DNA of 64,000 nucleotides from Anaerolineae bacterium (GCA_027494055.1 JAOSJO010000001.1:62001-126000), one strand, 5' to 3'; shown: positions 46,942 through 58,079, counted from the stretch's first letter. Made by a program: numbers and translations. The notes: generated by a model not told the origin, from the sequence alone.

Positions 46942-48072
46942 CTACAGCCACCCGGTAAGCTGCGCCAGCAGGCGCGAATAGGCGACGAAATCCGGCCAGG
47001 AGATGTCCGGCGGCACGCCGTGATCGCAGCCGGGGATGAAGCCGCCTTCCTCAAGCAGCGGCGGCACAACGCGCATCACCTCGGCGCGCATCACGTCGCC
47101 GCCCGCCGCCAGCGCGCGCTTGTCGAGGCCGCCCAGGTAGGCCATCTGCCGGCCATAGGCGCGCCGGTACGCCACGATGTCGTTGCCCGCCGCCACCTCG
47201 ACCGGGAAGTTGCAGTTGAAGCCCGCCTCGATGAACAGCGGCATCAGCTCGCCGACGTAGCCGTCCGAGTCCACCAGCCTGACCGGGACGCCGGCGGCCT
47301 TCATGGCGTCGGTCCAGGCCACCCACGCCGGCATCAGGAAGCGGCGCGTCATCGCCGGCGAGACCATGCTGTGCATCTTGTACGCCATGTCCTCGGAGAC
47401 CTGGATCACGTCCGGCGTGACCTTCGGGAGGATGCGCGCCAGCATCTGCAGCACGAAGTCGGCCCAGAACGCGGCCATGTCGTCCACGAAGTCCGGGTCC
47501 TCGACCATGAGCAGGCACAGGTTCTCGAAGCCGACCCACTCGCGCAGTTGCCAGAACGGGCCGGCGATATCCAGCCACAGCACGTCGTCGCGGTCGCGCA
47601 GTTGCGCGCAGCGCGCGTCGAAGTCGGCGGGGAAGCGTTCGGGGTGGTCGAGCGTGTAGCGCCACCGGATCCGTTCCTCCCAGTCGGCGCGGCTCTGCAC
47701 GGGGAAGCGGTGCCACTTGCGCGTCACGAAGTCCTTCGCGCGGCGGATGTAGGTGTAGTCGTAGGCGTCGGAGATTTCGGTGATCGCGCCCATCCAGTCC
47801 TGCACGATGTAGTGCCCGTCGCGGTGTTCGAGCACCTTCTCCTCGAACGTGGGCCGGATGTGGAACGTCACCCCCAGGTCAGAGCGGGTGCGCGGCGGTG
47901 GGTTGTCGATGCCCAGCGTCTCCATCAGGAAGGCGTACCAGTCTGCGTCGGGCGGCAGGCCTTGCTGCCGCCACGCGGCCAGCGTCGATTCGCGCGGGTA
48001 GCCGGGCTGCAAGGGGATCCGGTCGGGGTTGTCGAAGTTCAGGGCGGCGTTGTGGCGCTCGCGCTCGTTCAC
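46942..48072 (-). CDS. Uroporphyrinogen decarboxylase-like (URO-D/MtaA-CmuA superfamily) protein
   Basis: 376 residues. The URO-D fold here is of the methyltransferase-like kind, not HemE: no HemE signature at the N-terminus (NERERHNAALNFDNPDRIP). SEDMAYKMHSMVSPAMTRRFLMP, VRLVDSDGYVGELMPLFIEAG and NCNFPVEVAAGNDI are typical of this group, as is GGFIPGCDHGVPPDI at the end, which has Cys and His suited to zinc binding. Corrinoid- or methyl-transfer is the likely theme, substrate unknown. Start GTG 48072 (GAGGAGGAAAG upstream), overlapping the nitroreductase stop as GTGA. Confidence 0.82.
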   Translation of the reverse strand: MNERERHNAALNFDNPDRIPLQPGYPRESTLAAWRQQGLPPDADWYAFLMETLGIDNPPPRTRSDLGVTFHIRPTFEEKVLEHRDGHYIVQDWMGAITEISDAYDYTYIRRAKDFVTRKWHRFPVQSRADWEERIRWRYTLDHPERFPADFDARCAQLRDRDDVLWLDIAGPFWQLREWVGFENLCLLMVEDPDFVDDMAAFWADFVLQMLARILPKVTPDVIQVSEDMAYKMHSMVSPAMTRRFLMPAWVAWTDAMKAAGVPVRLVDSDGYVGELMPLFIEAGFNCNFPVEVAAGNDIVAYRRAYGRQMAYLGGLDKRALAAGGDVMRAEVMRVVPPLLEEGGFIPGCDHGVPPDISWPDFVAYSRLLAQLTGWL

Positions 48073-48850
48073 GCTTGACTTTCCTCCTCGTAGTCGATCC
48101 CGGTCAGTCTGAACTTTGCCTGCTTGAGGTTGCGCACGATGGCCCGGCTCTCGCCCTCGATGAAGGCTTCGGTGTAGTGCCCAAGCGTCACCCGTTGCGC
48201 CGTGTTCGTGATGCCCTGCGCCAGGAGGGCCTGCCGGCGCGCTTCGGGCAGCCCGTCCCAGTGCGCGTCCCGTTCGCGGTGCGCCGCCCGGACCTCGTCG
48301 TCCGTCGGGATGCGGTAGCAGTTCCGGTGCACCACCGCCTCCAGCGGCAGCCGGGGGCGCTGCGGCGGCGCTTCGTCCGGGTAGCCGATGCACACCATCC
48401 CCGCCGGGATGACGTACTCCGGCGTCCCCAGGATGGCCGCCAGGTCGAGCGAGAGCACGTTGCCGATGTAGACCGTCCCCAGGCCGAGGCTTTCAGCGGC
48501 GACGACGACGTTGTGCAGCGCGATGACCGCGTCCCAAAACGCGATGAACACGTTGACCGGCTGGTTGTTGTAGAACGGCGCGTCGTTGAGTTCGAGCCAC
48601 CGCTTCATGCGATACTCATCGACGACGGCGACGATCACGAGCGGCGCGCCGAACATCTGCTCCTTGAGCAGGGCCGCCTGAGGGTGGGATCGTCCACGAC
48701 GATGAGGGAATAGTGTTGCAGGCAGCCCGCCGAGGGCGCGCGGACGTCGGCGCGCAGCAGCAGGTCCAGCGTGGCTTCATCGACCGGCTGCGACGTGAAC
48801 TTGCGTATGGACCGGTGATCCAACAAGGACTCGATCACGGGGTTGGTCAT
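48069..48850 (-). CDS. Nitroreductase family FMN protein (frameshifted)
   Basis: About 260 residues. Nitroreductase fold with FMN site: LLDHRSIRKFTSQPVDE at the N-terminus, APSAGCLQHYSLIVVDD, APLVIVAVV, LHNVVVAAESLGLGTVYIGNV and MVCIGYPDEAPPQRPRLPLEAVVHRN. The NfsA/Frp-like group with long C-terminus fits. One G is missing near 48677-48678; adding it gives LRAALLKEQMFGAP. ATG 48850 follows AGAGAGG. Coupled to the URO-D-like gene. Confidence 0.86.
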
Positions 48851-48899
48851 CCAATCATCCTCTCTGTCTGGCCTCAGGGCAGTCTCTCGCCCAATCCAA

Positions 48900-50170
48900 T
48901 CAACCATACGCGGCGGCGTAGACCTCCACCGGGTGAATCGACGGCACGCCGGTCGTGGCCTCGATCCACCAGCGGCACGTCTCGCTGTCGCACACGATCA
49001 CGTCCGGCTTGAGGCGTTCGATCTGCGCCCACAGCGGCTTGCCCACCGCCTGCCCGATGTCGTACTTCTCGACCTTGTAGCCATATGTCCCGGCGACGCC
49101 GCAGCATTCCGCTTCGGAGAGGTGCACCTTCAGCCCTGGGATCAGGTCCATCAGCTCAAGCGCGGGCAGGCCCATCTTGTGCGCCTTGAGCTGGCACTGC
49201 GCGTGGTAGAGCACGGTCGCCTCGACCGGCTGGAAGTCGGTGTCGAGTTCCCCGGCCTCGTACAGTTGCAGCAGGAACTCGCTGACATCATACGTGTGCG
49301 CCGCGACGAGCGCGGCCTCCTCGGTGTGGATGTCCAGTATCTCGCGGTAGTCCGACTTGAGGGTGAGCGTGCAACTGCTCCCGTGCCCGACGATGGGGAC
49401 GCCGGCGCGCGCGTAGGGCGCGAGCCAGCGCAGGTTGCGCCCCGCGTAGCCGCGCGCCGCGTGGAACTCGCCATTGGATTGCATCGGCAGGCCGCAGCAG
49501 TTCTGCTCCGGCAGCGTGACCGCGTAGCCGTTGCGCTCCAGCACGGCGACCGCCGCCTTCGGCACCCACGGCTCGTAGTAGTTGCCCGCGCACCCGTGGA
49601 AGTACGCGACCGTGCCGTGCGTCGCGCGCGCGCCGTCGGGCTGGGCGCGCCGGCTGAACCAGCGCCGGAAGGTCTCGCGCTGCCACCGGGGAACGGCCCC
49701 TTGCGGTGCATCCCCAGGACCTTCTCGGCGGCGAAGCGCGCGAGCGGCAGGTTGAACGCGAAGTTCGCCAGCGGCGCGACGGGTCGCCCCAGCTTGCCGA
49801 GCAGCTCCGAGCGGCCCAGGATGCGGTTGCGCAGCGGCAGCCGGTTGCGCACCGCGCGGTCGCCGTCGTAGAGCGCGGCGCGCGCCTTGGCGTTCATCTC
49901 CATGACCTTGACGCCGTGCGGGCACACCAGCGTGCACACGCCACAGCCGGAGCAGTAATCCACCGACTTGTCCGGCGACTCCGCGCCGGTTGCGCCCGGC
50001 GCACGGAAGCGCTGCGCCTGCGGGCCGACCGTCTTCGGGCCGGGGAACAGGTCGGTGACGGCGGCGGTGGGGCACGCCGCCGTACAAATGTTGCACTTCA
50101 GGCACAGGTCGGCGGTGAACTCCGTGCGCGGCTCGGTGTGTTCGAGGGTGATGACTTGTGTGTGGGTCAT
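48900..50170 (-). CDS. glpC: Anaerobic glycerol-3-phosphate dehydrogenase subunit C (frameshifted)
   Basis: About 423 residues. Two 4Fe-4S motifs (CLKCNICTAACP and CSGCGVCTLVCP) and two CCG domains (QNCCGLPMQ and AECCGVAGTYG, with LYHAQCQLKAH and CDSETCRWW between or after). GlpC passes electrons from GlpAB to the quinone pool. One C is missing from the run at 49688-49691; adding it restores FPRWQRETFRRWF. ATG 50170. Separated from glpB by a 490-base insertion holding a small membrane-protein gene and an R3 element. Confidence 0.93.
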
Positions 50171-50345
50171 GTGGCACCTTTGATGTTCGCTTACGACGAC
50201 TTTCTCTCGGTCATTTGCTCAATCCATTCCTTCATCTGGCTCTCTCATGGCAGGCGGTCTTCATCTCGATCCAGCCTCGATGGATCGACAAAGGGCCTGC
50301 ACTGAGGAAATAGTGTGCCGCAGCCGCCAGGGCGTTATTCCCTCA

Positions 50346-50585
50346 TCAGGGCAATTGTAAGATGTTCCCAGGAAACTTATGAGTTGTGAAAACAACATTC
50401 CAGAACAGCGTAGTTGAACTAACGACCATGATTTGAAACACTATCCCCAGAGCAAGCAGATAGGTAACGCCCACAACCGGCACTGCCATTATGCTAACCA
50501 CCGAAACGAATACCCATCGCAGGACGAAAGATTGTCTCACATCCAGTCTCAGGGTCTCTCTGTCAACGTCGCTTGCTTTCCTCAC
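50346..50585 (-). CDS. Small predicted membrane protein
   Basis: 79 residues, GTG start at 50585 inside an R3 element. One long or two close hydrophobic stretches (FVLRWVFVSVVSIMAVPVVG and VTYLLALGIVFQIMVV). No family recognised. Base composition is much poorer in G+C than the flanking glp genes. It may be a genuine short gene brought in by insertion, or a chance frame in foreign DNA; there is no clear ribosome site. Confidence 0.35.
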   Translation of the reverse strand: MRKASDVDRETLRLDVRQSFVLRWVFVSVVSIMAVPVVGVTYLLALGIVFQIMVVSSTTLFWNVVFTTHKFPGNILQLP

Positions 50586-50669
50586 CGCCCGCCTCCTTGC
50601 TCGCTAAGAGCGAGGGACAACAGCGCGGTTAAGACCCTCTCCCTTGTGGGAGAGAGATTCAGGGTGAGG
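50580..50669. repeat. R3 element at the end of glpB (90 bp)
   Basis: Ends CCTCACC (50580) and GGTGAGG (ending 50669). Contains CCCTCTCCCTTGTGGGAGAGAG, the R3 hairpin. The last codons and stop of glpB lie in its right end. Confidence 0.6.
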
Positions 50670-51934
50670 GGGCCACCGCCTCCACCGCCGCGCGATAGCC
50701 CGTCGCCATGTCCACGGCCTCGCTCGTGCCCTCGCGCAGCAGGTCGTACCCCGCCAGCAGCCGCCCACAAAGGTACAGCCCCTCCGGCGCGCCCGCCACC
50801 GGGCGCATGTGCGCATCGACGCGGACGCCGGCCTGGTGGATGGGGTGGCGGCGCCCGGCGGGGGAACAACTCCGGCTGGAACCACGCGGTGCGGTCGCCA
50901 ACCGGCCCGTCCACCGGCAGGTCGAAAACCGTCTCCCACAGCGCGCCCCTGTGGTCGCTCTCGATGCCGCCGCCGAACAGCCCGCCCGTCGCCAGGATCA
51001 CTGCGTCGCCCCGGATCACGCGCGGGCGCAATGCGGCGGTCTCGACCACGACGCCCACGCAGCGCCCGTCCTCGACTACGCCGTGTGTCGCCTTCGGCCC
51101 CACCGTGAACTGCGCGCCCAGTTCAGCAGGCGCGCGCGCAGCGCGTGGTACAGCCGCATCCCCGGCACCGAGGGCGGCAGGGTGGTGATCTCGAACACCG
51201 GCGCGCCGAGCGCGTCCGCGAGCACGGCCTGCACCCGCGCCGCGTCATAAAGCCCCAGCACCGCCGGGAAGCCCACGCGCGCCGCCGACCCCACCGCCGG
51301 GCGCACCTGCCGGATGACGTCGGCGCGGAAGCTGGGCCGCTCGAACAGCGCCGCCAGGTCCACCGGCCAGTAGTCGAAGCCGCCGGTCGGCTGCTGCGGC
51401 AGGTCGATGTAGAGCGCGCGCGCCGGGAAACCCTGCATCTGGAGGTTGTCGGCGGTCACGGTGGGGGTAGAAGTCGCGCCAGCCTTTGAAGCCGACGATC
51501 AGCATCTCGCCCCCGCCGGGCGTGAGCGCGCCGGCCGCCATGCTCGCGGGGACCAGCGCCGCGCGCCGCGTGAGGCCGGCCAGCGCGGGGATGAGGAGGT
51601 TGGTCGGCGCGCCCTCGGCGAACGGCACGCCCTGAGCGGCCAGCGCCGCGATGAGCAGCGCCTTCGCCGCGCGCCAGGCGTCCGCCCCGGCCAGGGCGAG
51701 CGGGTGATCGGCGTGCGCCGCGATGAAGCCCGTGAGCGCCCCGTCGAGCGGGTCGAACGTGTCCAGCAGCTCGACGAACCCCGGCGTGACGTGCGTCTTG
51801 CCCACGCCCGCCGCGACCACGTGGACGCGCGCGCCGCTCAGCGCGGCGACGAGCGCGGCGGTGAGGCCCGCCAGCCCCGCGCCCACAACGACGATCCGCT
51901 TCCCCGCGCCGTCAGGGCAGCGGCGGCGCATCAT
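50659..51934 (-). CDS. glpB: Anaerobic glycerol-3-phosphate dehydrogenase subunit B (three frameshifts)
   Basis: About 425 residues. FAD/NAD-binding start VVVGAGLAGLTAALVAAL, VTPGFVELLDTFDPLDG, then FDYWPVDLAALFERP, VILATGGLFGGGIES, and the end GAPEGLYLCGRLLAGYDLLREGTSEAV. Indels at 51463-51467 (removing one C on the minus strand gives FYPTVTADNLQ), 51117-51119 and 50859-50863 (gives ELFPAGRRHPIHQ). GlpB anchors and relays electrons from GlpA. ATG 51934 overlaps the glpA stop. Stop at 50659 in the R3 repeat, so the normal C-terminus may have been altered by a few residues. Confidence 0.88.
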
Positions 51935-53535
51935 CCGGCGGGGGGCACGGGCGCGGGGCGGCGGCGCTTTCCAGGTCGCCCTCGCGGAGCACGCGGCCCA
52001 TCACGCGGCGCGCGATCATCTCGTCAAGCATTGCCTGGCGCAGGTTGTGCCCCCACAGCAGGGGGTACACGCCGCCGAACCGCCGCTGCGCGAACTCGCG
52101 GAGCGCGGCGACCGTCTCATAGGCCGGCGTGCCGCACACCTCGTGCCGGATCGCGCCGGCGCGGAACGCGCAGAACCCGCCCTGGCACGGTCCCATCCCG
52201 ATGCGCAGGTCGCGCCGCAGGTCGTTGAGCGCGGGCGGTCGGTCATAGGCCGCGAGCGCGCGTTCGATCTGCGGGCGGGTGACGATCTCGCACTCGCAAA
52301 TCAGCGCGCCCGGCGTCGCGCCGTGCTCCAGCCGGCTGAGGCGCGCGCCGAGGAAGTGCGGCTTGGCCTGCATGTTGGGCGGCGCGGGGAGGATCTCGTC
52401 GGCGGTGGTGCAGGGCGCGCTCACGCCGAGCCGGGCGCAGATCAGATCGCTGGTCTGCTCGGCCATGAGGCGGTAGGTCGTGAACTTGCCGCCGACCACG
52501 CTCACAAACCCGCCCACGCCGTCGCGCGCCGCGTGGTCGAGGATGGAGAAGGTGCGCTTCGCCTCGCGGCCCACGCCCGCGCTGCCGGGGTCGTAGATGG
52601 GCCGCACGCCCGCCCACGCGCGGAGCGCGCGCGTCCGCTCGATGCCGGGGGCCATGTGCTCCGCCTCTTCCAGGATGCGGCTCACCTCCCACGGCTCGAT
52701 GCGCGTGTCGAACGGGTCGTCGGTGGGCACGGAGGTGGTACCGAGCACGCACACCGTCCCCACCGGCACCATGATGTCGCCGTCGCCCGGCGGACGGCAC
52801 CGGTTGACGATGGTGTTCACCCACCGCAGGTTGAGCGCCACCAGCGCGCCCCGGCTGTTCTTCATGCTGACCCCGATGCCGGCCAGCGCCGCCACCCGCC
52901 CGGCCCACGGCCCCGCCGCGTTGACCACCATGCGCGCGGTGACGGTCGCCTCCTCCCCGCCCTTGTTGTCGCGCAGCCGCGCGCCGACCACCTGGCCGCC
53001 ACTCCACGAGCAGATCGACCACGCTGTGGTAGGTGAAGATGGTCGCGCCGTCGGCCTCGGCGGCGAGCGCAACGGACGCCAGCGCGTCGAAGGAGTCGCA
53101 CGCGGCGTCTGGTACGGTGAACGCGCGGCTGATGCCCCGGTTGAGCGCCGGCTCGCGCTTCAGCGCCGCGCTGACGGGTATCTCCTCGGTGGGGATGCCA
53201 GCGGCGCGGGACGCCGCGAACCACGTGTCGGCGAATTCGGGCGGATCGGCGGGGGTGGTGACGAACAAGCCGCCCGTGTCCTCGATGGCGTGCGGCATGA
53301 GGCGGCGCAGAATCCAGTTCTCCTCGATGCACTCGCGCGCAGTCTCCTGGTCCTTGACGGCGTAGCGCCCGCCGGAGTGCAGCAGCCCGTGATAGCGCCC
53401 GCTCGTGCCCTCGCGGAGGTCGCCCTGCTCGGCCAGGATCACGCCCAGGCCGCGCTTGGCGAGGTCGCGCGCGATGCCCAGCCCGGTCGAGCCGCCGCCG
53501 ATGACGAGAACGTCAGTTTCGTGTGAGGTTGGCAT
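51912..53535 (-). CDS. glpA: Anaerobic glycerol-3-phosphate dehydrogenase subunit A (frameshifted)
   Basis: About 541 residues. FAD-dependent oxidation of glycerol-3-phosphate to DHAP. VLVIGGGSTGLGIARDLAKRG (FAD site), RYHGLLHSGGRYAV, VNAAGPWAG, VVGGKFTTYRLMAEQ, and a C-terminal BFD-like Fe-S domain with CECE, GPCQGGFC. One-base shift at about 52996-53004 (minus strand SGGQVVGARL after LLVEW). Start ATG 53535 gives MPTSHETDVL. Followed by glpB (overlap) and preceded by the ICMT-like gene. Confidence 0.92.
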
Positions 53536-53552
53536 GACAGGTCCCGATCTAC

Positions 53553-54200
53553 TCAGTACACCAGCGGCACGAGCCGGCGCGTGCGCTGCATGTAGGCGCG
53601 GTATGCGTCGCCGAACTCGGTGATGAGCATTTCCTCCTCGCGCGCGATCCGCCACAGGATGAGCGGCACAACCAGGATCGCCAGCGCCAGCCCGACGAGG
53701 CTGCTCAACGCCAGCCCAATGCCGGTCATGGACATGATGTTGCTCAGGTAGCCGGGGTGGCGCACAACCCGATATACCCCGTGCGTCACCAGGCGATGCG
53801 TCGTCTGAATCCCCAGCCGCGACGTATACAGGCCGTGCAATGTCCACAGCGCCGCCGTCTGCAGCGCGATCCCCGCTCCGAAAAGGAACAGGCCCAGCCA
53901 GGCGAGCGGCCCATCACGTGGGATCGGCCCGTCGAAGTGCGTGTATTCCCACGGCGGGCCGACGACAAGCAGGACAAGAGCAACAACGCCCAACCCCACG
54001 ACCACGCGCTGCCGGCGGTTGTACGCCGAGCGGACGCCGCGCGGTCGCCCCAGCGCGAGCGCCAGCCACCAGAGCGCCCAGAGGGCCAGATAGATAGCCC
54101 CAACAGGCCGGCGCAGGAAATCGAGACCGCCGCCCGCGATGAGGATCAGCGCGCTCGAAGGGACAACCAGGACCAGTGCTCTGACGAACGTGTTGTCCAT
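53553..54200 (-). CDS. Isoprenylcysteine carboxyl methyltransferase-like membrane protein
   Basis: 215 residues. About five transmembrane helices (ALVLVVPSSALILIAGG, IYLALWALWWLALALG, VVVGLGVVALVLLVVG, LGLFLFGAGIALQTA, LALSSLVGLALAILVV). The C-terminal SAM-binding region is typical of ICMT/PEMT-like proteins: VTHGVYRVVRHPGYLSNI and REEEMLITEFGDAYRAYMQR. Members methylate prenyl-cysteine in eukaryotes or lipids/unknown substrates in bacteria. Placed between glpK and glpA on the same strand. ATG 54200. Confidence 0.85.
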   Translation of the reverse strand: MDNTFVRALVLVVPSSALILIAGGGLDFLRRPVGAIYLALWALWWLALALGRPRGVRSAYNRRQRVVVGLGVVALVLLVVGPPWEYTHFDGPIPRDGPLAWLGLFLFGAGIALQTAALWTLHGLYTSRLGIQTTHRLVTHGVYRVVRHPGYLSNIMSMTGIGLALSSLVGLALAILVVPLILWRIAREEEMLITEFGDAYRAYMQRTRRLVPLVY

Positions 54201-54226
54201 TTCTCTTGCCCGGTGCGTGAATGCCC

Positions 54227-55726
54227 TTACGCCTCTGCCCAGCCGCGCGCCCGCGCGACCGCCTTCTGCCACCCGGCGTACAGCGCCTCGCGCTGGTCGG
54301 CGCTCATTTTCGGAGTGAACTCGCGGTCCAGCGCCCACTGCGCGGCGATCTCCTCCGCCGACTCCCAGAAGCCGACCGCCAGCCCGGCCAGGTACACCGC
54401 GCCGAGCGCCGTCGTCTCGATGACTCTGGGGCGCTGCACCGGCGCGCCCAGGATGTCGGCCTGGAACTGCATCAGCAGGTCGTTGACTGCCGCGCCGCCG
54501 TCCACGCGCAGCGCTTCGAGCGCGATGCCGGCGTCGTGCTGCATGGCGGTGATTACGTCGCGGCTCTGGTAGGCGATGCTCTCCAGCGTGGCGCGGGCGA
54601 TGTGGGCCTTGTTCGTGCCGCGCGTCATGCCCACGAGCGCCCCGCGCGCGTAGGCGTCCCAATATGGCGCGCCCAGGCCCACGAAGGTCGGCACCAGGTA
54701 CGCGCCGCCCGTGTCGGGTACCGAGCCGGCCAGCGCCTCGATCTCGGCGGCGGATTTGATCAGGCCCAGCTCGTCGCGGAGCCACTGCACCGCCGCCCCG
54801 GCAATGAAGATGCTCCCCTCCATCGCGTAGGCGACCGGGCCGCCGCTGCCCACCTGCCAGCCCACCGTGGTCAGCAGGCCGCTGGGCGAGGGCGTGGGCC
54901 GGCCGCCGGTGTTCATCAGCACGAAACAGCCGGTCCCGTAGGTGTTCTTGGTCATGCCCGGCGTGAAGCACGCCTGCCCGAAGCTCGCCGCCTGTTGATC
55001 GCCGGCCGCGCCGGCGATGGGCACTGGCGCGCCGAAAATGTCGGGCGCGGTCGGACCGTAGACCGCGCTCGACGGCGCGACCGTTGGCAGCACGCCGGGC
55101 GGGATGTTCAGGCGCGCGAGGATGTCCTCATCCCAGCGCCGCGCGTTGATGTTGTACAGCATCGTGCGGCTGGCGTTGCTCACGTCGGTGACGTGCAGTG
55201 CGCCGCCGCTGAGCCGCCAGATCAGGAATGTATCGACGGTGCCGAAGGCGAGTTCGCCCGCCTCGGCCTTTGCGCGCGCGCCGGGCACGTTGTCCAGCAG
55301 CCAGGCGACCTTCGTCCCGGAGAAGTACGGGTCGATCACAAGGCCGGTCTTCGCGCGGACGGTCGCCTCAAAGCCCTCCGACTTGAGCTGCGCGCACAGC
55401 GGCGCGGTGCGGCGGCACTGCCACACGATGGCGTTGTGAATCGGCGCGCCGGTGGCGCGGTCCCACATGAGGGTCGTCTCGCGCTGGTTGGTGATGCCGA
55501 TTGCCGCAACGTCGGACGCCGACGCGCCGGCCTTCTGCAGCGCCGCGCGGGCGACCTCAAGCTGCGTGCTCCAGATCGCTTCGGGGTCGTGTTCTACCCA
55601 CCCCGGCTGTGGATAAAGCTGTGGAAACTCCTGCTGGGCTGTGGATACCGGCGCGCCGTCCCGGTCGAAGACGATGGCGCGCGAGCTGGTCGTGCCCTGG
55701 TCCAGGGCCATGATGTATCTGGGCAT
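54227..55726 (-). CDS. glpK: Glycerol kinase
   Basis: 499 residues, intact. [102 protein letters not shown] and [20 protein letters not shown] are all standard FGGY glycerol kinase motifs. First gene of the glp cluster: makes glycerol-3-phosphate for GlpABC. Length and absence of truncation argue for function. Confidence 0.97.
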   Translation of the reverse strand: MPRYIMALDQGTTSSRAIVFDRDGAPVSTAQQEFPQLYPQPGWVEHDPEAIWSTQLEVARAALQKAGASASDVAAIGITNQRETTLMWDRATGAPIHNAIVWQCRRTAPLCAQLKSEGFEATVRAKTGLVIDPYFSGTKVAWLLDNVPGARAKAEAGELAFGTVDTFLIWRLSGGALHVTDVSNASRTMLYNINARRWDEDILARLNIPPGVLPTVAPSSAVYGPTAPDIFGAPVPIAGAAGDQQAASFGQACFTPGMTKNTYGTGCFVLMNTGGRPTPSPSGLLTTVGWQVGSGGPVAYAMEGSIFIAGAAVQWLRDELGLIKSAAEIEALAGSVPDTGGAYLVPTFVGLGAPYWDAYARGALVGMTRGTNKAHIARATLESIAYQSRDVITAMQHDAGIALEALRVDGGAAVNDLLMQFQADILGAPVQRPRVIETTALGAVYLAGLAVGFWESAEEIAAQWALDREFTPKMSADQREALYAGWQKAVARARGWAEA

Positions 55727-55943
55727 CGTGCGGTTCCCCCGTGTGCGTGTCCCCAAATGGCGGCGCCATTGTGTCGATTTTAGCATGGGGCATGGGGAGG
55801 CGCACCTGATGATCGACCCCTCTTCGCGGGCGCATTGACGCCGCCCGGCGCGCCCCCGCCTCTGGTCCAACGGCCGGCCGCGCCGCCGTACCAGGGCTTC
55901 CGCAAAGTCGGTAGGCTGTGTTAGCATGTGGCTTTGTGCCTTC

Positions 55944-56061
55944 TTCCCCTCATCCCTAAACTCCCCTCTCCCACAAGGGGAGAGGGACTTCAGCGCGCTC
56001 AATGCCCCCTCGCCCCACTGTGGAGAGGGGCGCTGACCAGAGGTCGGCGGGGTGAGGGGAA
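55944..56061. repeat. R3 element between glpK and the MFS gene (118 bp)
   Basis: Terminal inverted repeats TTCCCCTCA and TGAGGGGAA, two hairpins (CCCCTCTCCC-ACAA-GGGGAGAGGG and a second around CACTGTGGAGAGGGG). Best-defined R3 copy. It lies between divergent genes; the rest of the 440-base gap holds the MFS -10 box and nothing else I can support. Confidence 0.7.
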
Positions 56062-56133
56062 ACAGTCGCGTGGGACTTTGCAGAGTCCCGCGCCGCTTTA
56101 CCTCCCGGCAGTGTGACGCGCCCCATCTTGCGA

Positions 56134-56139
56134 TAGAAT
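56134..56139 (+). promoter_or_regulatory. -10 box of the MFS transporter gene
   Basis: TAGAAT, 29 bases before the ATG at 56168. No good -35. It supports 56168 over an in-frame ATG at 56138, which would overlap the -10. Confidence 0.4.
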
Positions 56140-56167
56140 GGCGCACAACTCTGCAACCGAGGTCCGT

Positions 56168-57489
56168 ATGGCTGGCTACGTGCAAATGCTTCGGAGCAAC
56201 CCCGGCTTCGCCCGGCTGTGGCTTGCTCAGGTCGTGAGCCTGATGGGCGACTGGTTCAACCTGATCGTGCTCTCGGCGCTGGTGGCGGAGTACAGCGGCG
56301 GCTCCGGCCCGGCGGTCAGCCTGCTGGTCGTGGCGCGCGTGCTCCCGCCCTTCTTCATCAGCCCCGTGGCCGGCGTGCTCGCAGACCGCTTCGACCGCCG
56401 GCGGCTGCTCATCTTCAGCGACCTGGCGCGCGCGGGCGTCGTGCTCGCCTACCTCCTGGCGACGGGGCCGGAGGCGCTCTGGCTGATCTACGCCCTGACC
56501 GTGCTCCAGTTCTCGCTATCCGCCATCTTCTGGCCGGCGCAGTCCGCCCTCATCCCCAGTCTGGTACCGCACAGCGACCTTGTCCGGGCGAACACGCTGG
56601 GCAGCATCACCTGGTCGATGATGCTCGCGGTCGGCGCGGTCCTCGGCGGGCTGGTGGCGTCGCTGGTCGGGCCGGTGGCCGCGCTCATCACCGACTCCGC
56701 GACTTTCGTCGTCTCCGCGCTGTTCATCGGCGCGATCCGCGCGCCGCACTACGTCGCGGAGACCGCCCCCGATGCCGCGACGCCCCCCGCAGCCCCGGCG
56801 GTCGCGCCGTCGGACCGGGGCCTGCGCGAAGGCCTGCGTTACGCGCTGGCGCACCCGACGACAGCGGCGACGCTGCTGGTCAAGGCGGGGCTGGGCATCG
56901 TCGGCGCCGACACGCTGATCGTCATCTACGGGACCGACGTTTTCCGACTGGGCAAGGACGGCACCGGCTCCATCGGCATCCTCTACGCCACATACGGCGT
57001 CGGCGCGGTGCTCGGCCCGCTGCTGTTCAACCGGGTCAACGACGGTTCGGTGCGCGTCATGCGCCGCCTGATCGCCGGGGGTTCGTGGTGGTGACCGCCG
57101 GCTGGGGCCTGCTCAGCGGCGCGCCGTCGCTGGTCGTCGTGGCGCTGGCGTTCCTGCTCAGGGCGATGGGCGGCTCGGTCAACTGGACGTACAGCTCGGT
57201 CATTCTGCAGGCGCGCGTCGCTGATGCCTACCTGGGCCGCATCTTCTCATTCGACAACGCCGCCAACCAGCTCGCGACGGTTGTCGGGACGGTCGTCACC
57301 GGGGCGATGATTCAGGCGGTGGGCACGGCGCAGATTCATATCATCGCGCTCGTCGCGGCGCTCACCAGCGTCGTCCCGCTCGCCGCGTGGGTGGCGGCAG
57401 TCCCCTGGATGGAGCGCATCGACCGCAGCCGGCAGCCCGCGCCCGGCGGGCCGGAGGCGCTCGCCGTCCCGCTGAAGGGCGCCGACTGA
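56168..57489 (+). CDS. MFS transporter, enterobactin-exporter/MdtG-like (frameshifted)
   Basis: About 440 residues, 12 predicted helices. Starts [28 protein letters not shown], the usual opening of the MFS_3/EntS-like exporters. The loop after helix 2 reads [16 protein letters not shown], the family GxLaDRxdRR. One G is missing at 57077-57081; adding it gives [15 protein letters not shown]. The substrate is unknown. Confidence 0.87.
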
Positions 57490-57645
57490 CCGCCCTCGAC
57501 AACGCGCTGCCCCTCCTCGGCTGACAATTCTGTGAGCCTGCCCCCTAAAAAATTGGGACCCCAAGAATTGGGTCTGGTCAGCCCATGGCTCTGGGTGTAG
57601 GGTGAGGCTGCAAGCGCGGACTGCCTGAAGAACGGATGTAGGCAG

Positions 57646-57996
57646 ATGAAAAGTAAGATGTTCTGGCTTACGGGCCTGCTGGGCGTGCTCCTCATCCTCG
57701 CGCCTTTCGTGCTGAACTACCGCGATGACGCCAACGCCCAGTGGAGCCACATCATCCTCGGCGCGGTCATCCTGATCGTCTCAATCATCGAGGCCGTCGA
57801 TCAATCAACCTCGAACTGGGAGTACTGGGCGGCCGGCCTGGGTGGGGTGGTGGCGATTCTCGCGCCCTTCCTGTTCAACTTCAGGTCCGCAGACCAGGCA
57901 ACCCAGATGTGGACCAGCATCATCCTGGGCGCGCTGCTCGTCATCGTCTCCGGCTACGAGGTGCTTCTAAAACAGCCCGCCGAGCCGGCGCGATAG
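57646..57996 (+). CDS. SPW-repeat membrane protein
   Basis: 116 residues with an internal duplication of about 58 residues: each half has two hydrophobic helices and the pattern ILAPFxxN with W...IILGA in the second helix. Four membrane helices in total. SPW-repeat proteins are small integral membrane proteins of unknown function. ATG 57646 with TGTAGG upstream. Its C-terminus is followed by the 58080 terminator. Confidence 0.8.
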   Translation: MKSKMFWLTGLLGVLLILAPFVLNYRDDANAQWSHIILGAVILIVSIIEAVDQSTSNWEYWAAGLGGVVAILAPFLFNFRSADQATQMWTSIILGALLVIVSGYEVLLKQPAEPAR

Positions 57997-58079
57997 CGCC
58001 GCGCAACACGACCGGGGCGCGTGGCCGCCTGTCCCCCGGCGGCAGCGCGCCCTGTGACTGCCCCCCTCACCCATTTCTA

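Noticed and set aside
57540..57600. Short inverted repeat GACCC...GGGTC as terminator of the MFS gene
   Set aside because: The stem is only five pairs with a long loop, and the A-run precedes it; no T-tract follows.
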